This document shows positions 31,371-34,773 of a stretch of DNA of 34,773 nucleotides, piece by piece. The position numbers and the translations under genes are program-made. The DNA comes from an uncultured Collinsella sp. (GTDB taxonomy: Bacteria > Actinomycetota > Coriobacteriia > Coriobacteriales > Coriobacteriaceae). The stretch covers positions 1 through 34,773 of the forward strand of contig UQKW01000022.1 in NCBI GenBank assembly GCA_900541885.1. Reading direction: 5' to 3'. The notes under the pieces were generated by a model. It saw nothing but the letters and a program-made list of their open reading frames with translations, was not told the DNA's origin and ran no database searches. Each line of letters starts with the position of its first letter. Position 1 is the first letter of the stretch.

Positions 31371-32123
31371 ATGGCAATACTTCGAACTTCATGGTTAAAC
31401 GAGCCCCTGCCGCAACAGGTTCTGGAAGACTCTAATTGGATGCGTGTAGTTCATTTTTTCCTGATTGAGTCTCCCTGCCCTGGTCAGAGTAATCGTAATA
31501 ATAATGAGATTGATAAATGGGCGCCCGCCCCTTGGGTAGGGATTCGAAGCTTAAAGACTTCTCTAAATCAAGCTATATTTAGTCGCAGGGATGTCGATGT
31601 GATGCTTGCGGTAAGAAGCAAGAAAGAATTAGAGGGCACCTGCAAAAAGCTAAACTTAGATGAGTATTTTTACGAAAATGTTGATGATCAGCGCATGGCG
31701 TTTGTGAAAGTTAATTCGAAGGGCAATACGAGCAAATACATGAGTTTGTTTTATCACATAAGAAATGCTCTCGCGCATGGTCGTTTTGCATTTAAAACCG
31801 ACACATTAGAGCGTTTTGTGTTTATTTTTGAGGATGGAACCGTTACATCCGATGGTAAGGAATTTGATTTGACAGCGCGAGGCGTCATTAGGCTTAATTC
31901 ATTGGTCTTGGCGATTAATACCATACAAAAGGGACCTGGAAAAACGGTTGATATCGAAGAGAAAATCCTCGCAGCAATTAGCGATGGCATTAATACAAAG
32001 CGAAAAATTAAAGATGAACTTGGTATTACGGATAAGGACTGGTCTACATATAGTCAAGTACTTAAAAAAGAAGGAAAAATAGAATGCAGCCAGCACAAAT
32101 GGTCAATTTGCAGCGGGGGCTAA
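31371..32123 (+). CDS. HEPN-motif protein with C-terminal winged helix
   Basis: A 250-aa protein of AT-rich codon use. In H-I-R-N-A-L-A-H-G-R-F, Arg131-Asn132 and His136 form the HEPN ribonuclease motif R-x4-H (R-N-x3-H form). The C-terminal 55 residues (I-E-E-K-I-L-A-A-I-S, then K-R-K-I-K-D-E-L-G-I-T and Y-S-Q-V-L-K-K-E-G-K-I) look like a winged helix. GGAGG lies six bases before the ATG. HEPN proteins of this kind are often RNases in abortive-infection or toxin systems. There is no obvious antitoxin beside it. It is divergent from the DUF4869/ATPase pair, so both may belong to one defence patch. Confidence 0.65.
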   Translation: MAILRTSWLNEPLPQQVLEDSNWMRVVHFFLIESPCPGQSNRNNNEIDKWAPAPWVGIRSLKTSLNQAIFSRRDVDVMLAVRSKKELEGTCKKLNLDEYFYENVDDQRMAFVKVNSKGNTSKYMSLFYHIRNALAHGRFAFKTDTLERFVFIFEDGTVTSDGKEFDLTARGVIRLNSLVLAINTIQKGPGKTVDIEEKILAAISDGINTKRKIKDELGITDKDWSTYSQVLKKEGKIECSQHKWSICSGG

Positions 32124-32126
32124 ACT

Positions 32127-32310
32127 GCCAATGGGTCGAACCCGTCGCCCCCTCCGCGGCCATTTCCCGGAGCGTCGCATCTATAATCTCCTGTAGGTCA
32201 TCTTGTCTCTTGTTCACCTCAATGGCTCTCCTAACGCCGGTGTTGGCACCAACGGCGTAGCGGCGGCGGGGAGGCACGGCGGCCATCGTTCGGTGACCGG
32301 GATTGGTCAA
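32127..32310 (-). pseudogene. GC-rich coding-like fragment of unknown origin
   Basis: On the minus strand a short frame reads M-A-A-V-P-P-R-R-R-Y-A-V-G-A-N-T-G followed by V-N-K-R-Q-D-D-L-Q-E-I-I-D-A-T-L-R-E-M-A-A-E-G. Its composition (GC-rich, amphipathic helix) is coding-like and unlike the AT-rich DNA around it. It has no ribosome site and runs into the HEPN gene end. It may be a remnant of a phage or plasmid gene. Confidence 0.3.
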
Positions 32311-32439
32311 AATCGTTTGACTATTAGTGGCTAGATCGCCCGGCGCTAATAGCGCATGCTAACCTCAAGTCCCGACCATCCCGCAGTCCAACTTTCTATT
32401 CGTAGCCCCACCAGAGTCAAACTTCTCAGAGAGAGGTTA

Positions 32440-32535
32440 TTCAGGCGCCACAGAGAGGCTACGTGCAGTTTGCCCTGCCGGACCTAGATATCTATCTGCG
32501 AGAGAATGCCGAGGAGATTCTCGAACGGTTCTAGG
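32440..32535 (+). pseudogene. C-terminal gene remnant
   Basis: An open frame without a start reads Q-A-P-Q-R-G-Y-V-Q-F-A-L-P-D-L-D, then I-Y-L-R-E-N-A-E-E-I-L-E-R-F and a TAG at 32533-32535. It resembles the end of an ATPase- or transposon-type protein whose 5' part has been lost. The family is not identified. Confidence 0.3.
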
Positions 32536-32553
32536 TCAAGGTATTATTAGGTT

Positions 32554-33654
32554 TTGTTTTTACTTGGTGGCATTTTGGTAAAAATACGAGATTCCCGTAT
32601 CGAATTTCTTCGCATTGTCCTTATGTGGACGGTAATGGCTCATCATTTTGTTGTTCACAACGCTGATTCTGTTTCCGTTTTTCCTGGTTCGTTTACTAGG
32701 TTTTTCTACAATATCTTTTTCTATCCAATTGGAAGAACTGCGGTCGGCTGCTTTGTTGCCATAACAATCTGGTTTGTTGCGGGGAAAGCCGGATACTCCA
32801 TTAAACAAGCTGTTAAACAGATAGCTTCAATCGAAGGCACGGTTCTCTTTTATAGTATTGCGCTGGGTTTTTTCTTCATGCTTCGCGGTGATATTCAAGT
32901 AAGCCCAACCAATTTGATAGATATTTTTGCACCAACTCTTACTGGTTCTAGTTGGTGGTTTGTGACCGTCTATGCTTGGCTTGTATTTTTGCTGCCCTTT
33001 ATAATTCCGGCTTTGCATGCGTTGGGCAAGAAACTACATCTGTATCTAATAGTCTTTCTGGTCTCTGTCTTTGGATTCCTGCGCTATGTGCCGCTCTTTT
33101 GGATTCCCATCGACGGGCTACTAGTGGATTTTATTATAATTTGTGTTCTTGTTTGCTATATTCGCTGGTTTGTAGATTTGACAACAGTGGATATACGGCG
33201 CTTGGTTGCTTGCTGCATTGCTTCCTTTGCTGGAGTTGCAATCTCGTTTTATGGTCAATTCCATTTTGATGGCTTGCTGGGCTCGACCTTTGCGAATTTG
33301 TATAACGGTTTTTTCGGTTCGCCGGCGTCTATTTTTTCGTTAGCTATAGCAATCTCGGTCTTGTTGATTGAATTAAAAATGCCGCATTTTTCCTCCCGTT
33401 TCGTTAACGCTATCGCAAAACTTTGTTTTGCTACTTACCTTATTTCTGACTATGGGCCCATTCAAAGTTGGCTTTGGAGCTCGCTGTTTCCCTTTACGCG
33501 TGTAGGCGTTGGGCTGGGAATATTGCAGGTACTTCTTGTTCCAACGGTTGTGTTCGCGACCTGCTTAATGCTGGAAGGTCTCAGGAAGCTCTTGGTTGGT
33601 TTCTTCATGCGTCTTGTCGGTCCTTGCGATTTGTTAAATAAAGATTTGTCGTAG
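32554..33654 (+). CDS. Membrane acyltransferase family protein
   Basis: A polytopic membrane protein of about 366 aa with ten or so hydrophobic segments. The N-terminal R-I-E-F-L-R-I-V-L-M-W-x-V-M-A-H-H-F matches acyltransferase-3-type enzymes, in which a conserved histidine near the first membrane helix is essential. Such proteins O-acetylate surface sugars, fitting the neighbouring glycosyltransferase genes. The start is unclear: TTG at 32554 or TTG at 32575, the latter with GGTGG four bases ahead. The gene is AT-rich (many TTT/ATT codons) compared with the GT operon, suggesting it came from a different donor. Confidence 0.78.
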   Translation: MFLLGGILVKIRDSRIEFLRIVLMWTVMAHHFVVHNADSVSVFPGSFTRFFYNIFFYPIGRTAVGCFVAITIWFVAGKAGYSIKQAVKQIASIEGTVLFYSIALGFFFMLRGDIQVSPTNLIDIFAPTLTGSSWWFVTVYAWLVFLLPFIIPALHALGKKLHLYLIVFLVSVFGFLRYVPLFWIPIDGLLVDFIIICVLVCYIRWFVDLTTVDIRRLVACCIASFAGVAISFYGQFHFDGLLGSTFANLYNGFFGSPASIFSLAIAISVLLIELKMPHFSSRFVNAIAKLCFATYLISDYGPIQSWLWSSLFPFTRVGVGLGILQVLLVPTVVFATCLMLEGLRKLLVGFFMRLVGPCDLLNKDLS

Positions 33655-34113
33655 AACCAAGATTTTTGACATTTTCTTCCGCATACGTGATTTGACGACG
33701 ATCCCTCTACGCAGGTGATGGAACGATTGAGATTCCGAACCAGCGTTCTCTGGTTGTAGCGGATTGGTCGACAACCATCTTGGAAAGCGCGTCGTGGGCA
33801 CGCAAGGCCTGTTATAGGCATGGTAACGCCCACGGTTGTTGCAACTAAGACGACTATCACCGAGACTGCTATTAAGAAGCCGATCGAGCCGAAGGCTGAC
33901 GTGGTAACCGTTGCGAAGTTTTCTGAGACCGTCGATGATGATTCGGCTGGCATGCCTCTGGTGCTGGTGTTGTTGGAGGCGTTATTAATTGCTGTAGAGG
34001 CTTCGGTTTAAATCAAGGAATCGAACCGGTTTCCACACCAATAGAATGCGCTGGCCGCATATGACGTATCGATATGGGCATGGTATTGCGTTTTTTAATT
34101 TGCGGCCACAAAG
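33655..34113. other. Region without a clear gene between acyltransferase and GT fragment
   Basis: About 460 bases. A 63-codon frame at 33820-34011 (M-V-T-P-T-V-V-A-T-K-T-T-I-T-E-T) has no ribosome site and a low-complexity Val/Thr/Ala composition, so I do not call it a gene. The stretch is probably rearranged DNA from earlier insertions and deletions. Confidence 0.35.
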
Positions 34114-34500
34114 ATGCCTTTTGCAAAGCGTGAGGGCTATCTTGCCCGTGCTGTGCGCCCGGGCAATTTCAGCGCCGTGACGGGCGCCTGCCAGATGGTC
34201 CAACGCGACGTATTTGAGCAGTTCGGAGGCTATAACGAGGAATTCGCCGTCGGTTTTAACGATGCAGACTTTTGCCTGCGTGCGTGGGAGGCGGGCTACC
34301 GCACCATCTTTACGCCCTATGCTGAGCTGTACCACTACGAGTTCACCTCGCGCGGCAGGGAAGAGGCCAGCGAAGAAAAGATGTGTCGCTGGAAGCGTGA
34401 GCAAGTACTGTTCATGCAGCGCTGGCCAGAGTTCTTCCTTGATGGCGACCCTTGGCTGGGGCCAAATTTGTCCTTTGACAGTGAGTGCTTCTCGCTTTAG
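34114..34500 (+). pseudogene. 5'-truncated copy of the large glycosyltransferase
   Basis: The frame F-A-K-R-E-G-Y-L-A-R-A-V-R-P-G-N-F-S-A-V-T-G-A-C through to the TAG at 34498-34500 aligns without gaps to the last 125 or so residues of the 828-aa glycosyltransferase (29177-29557). The DNA is highly similar, including long identical runs such as ggcgggctaccgcaccatct. Homology starts abruptly at about 34119, and everything upstream of the second GT domain's end is missing. There is an ATG at 34114 but no ribosome site. It lacks the donor-binding motifs, so it cannot be an active transferase. Confidence 0.82.
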
Positions 34501-34720
34501 AGCTAAGTTTGCTGTATTTCGCGGCCGCGTGCTTAAACGAATTACGACGAATTGCCTGCTTCAGGAAAATTTCGTGTCACTGGTGCTTGTGTCGTTTGGG
34601 GCGCTGCTTATTGATTTAAAAATTTATGGTTTAACACTGCGTCAATGGAAGAACGAAAAAGGCCATTGAGTACGTCTGCCTTCTTTTAATAGGAGCAGGT
34701 TACCATATACTTTTATAAGG

Positions 34721-34773
34721 TAGTGTCGAGAAAGTTGGTGTAGAGCCCGATCCGAAGCGAGTCGGCCCGGCGT
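34721..34773. mobile_element. Possible insertion sequence end, running off the window
   Basis: The last bases, beginning ggtagtgtcgagaaagttgg, look like an IS256-type terminal inverted repeat followed by GC-rich sub-terminal sequence, and they contrast with the AT-rich DNA before them. No transposase is in the window. Bases 34501-34720 hold nothing I can name. This is pattern recognition only. Confidence 0.3.

Noticed and set aside
33462..33953. 163-codon minus-strand frame
   Set aside because: Mostly antisense to the acyltransferase end; composition and lack of a start signal argue against a gene.
1..34773. CRISPR array
   Set aside because: No series of regularly spaced direct repeats was seen anywhere; the repeats found are single pairs or palindromes.

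Overview
The window is most likely from a Collinsella-type member of the Coriobacteriia. This is an inference from high GC coding sequence, a sufCBDSU operon under a divergent Rrf2 regulator, a GGGtGRT/NifU-like gene pair, a sortase-anchored surface protein and a large family-2 glycosyltransferase cluster. No rRNA is present to settle the species.

Bases 1-4.6 kb are the right end of a prophage. It carries a diversity-generating retroelement (Avd-like accessory protein, adenine-rich template repeat, reverse transcriptase) followed by small tail-end genes (XkdX-like), a membrane/coiled-coil protein, a phi-LC3-type holin, an NlpC/P60-like endolysin and a tiny membrane ORF. The diversified target gene with its variable repeat is not in the window and should lie just left of base 1. 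The prophage ends in a 3' fragment of a tRNA-Lys(CTT) gene, an attachment-site scar, next to a tandem 88/87-bp repeat of tRNA tail plus terminator.

Bases 4.9-21.3 kb look like chromosome. In order they hold dinD (-), a flavoprotein of the fumarate reductase/L-aspartate oxidase family (-), a GGGtGRT protein and NifU-like scaffold pair (-), a RAYT-type Y1 transposase (+), the SUF iron-sulfur operon sufC-B-D-S-U (-), and a divergent Rrf2 regulator with three conserved cysteines (+). Directly behind the regulator sit an MntA/HepT-like nucleotidyltransferase/HEPN pair, then a secreted lysozyme-like protein with a C-terminal MPKTG sorting signal and an AAA-ATPase-like protein. Related palindromic repeats sit at both ends of the SUF region.

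Bases 21.4-29.6 kb are a surface-glycan cluster: one divergent GT2 gene, then five co-directional GT2 genes. Four of these form an A-B-A'-B' duplication, and the last is an 828-aa two-domain enzyme.

Bases 29.6-34.1 kb include AT-rich accessory DNA. A DUF4869 gene overlaps a P-loop ATPase gene that has a possible TOPRIM-like second half. Next come a HEPN-motif protein with a C-terminal winged helix, decayed fragments and a membrane acyltransferase. The window closes with a 5'-truncated copy of the large glycosyltransferase and what may be the end of an insertion sequence. The DUF4869/ATPase/HEPN stretch is the best candidate for a little-described (possibly anti-phage) system; that function is inference only.
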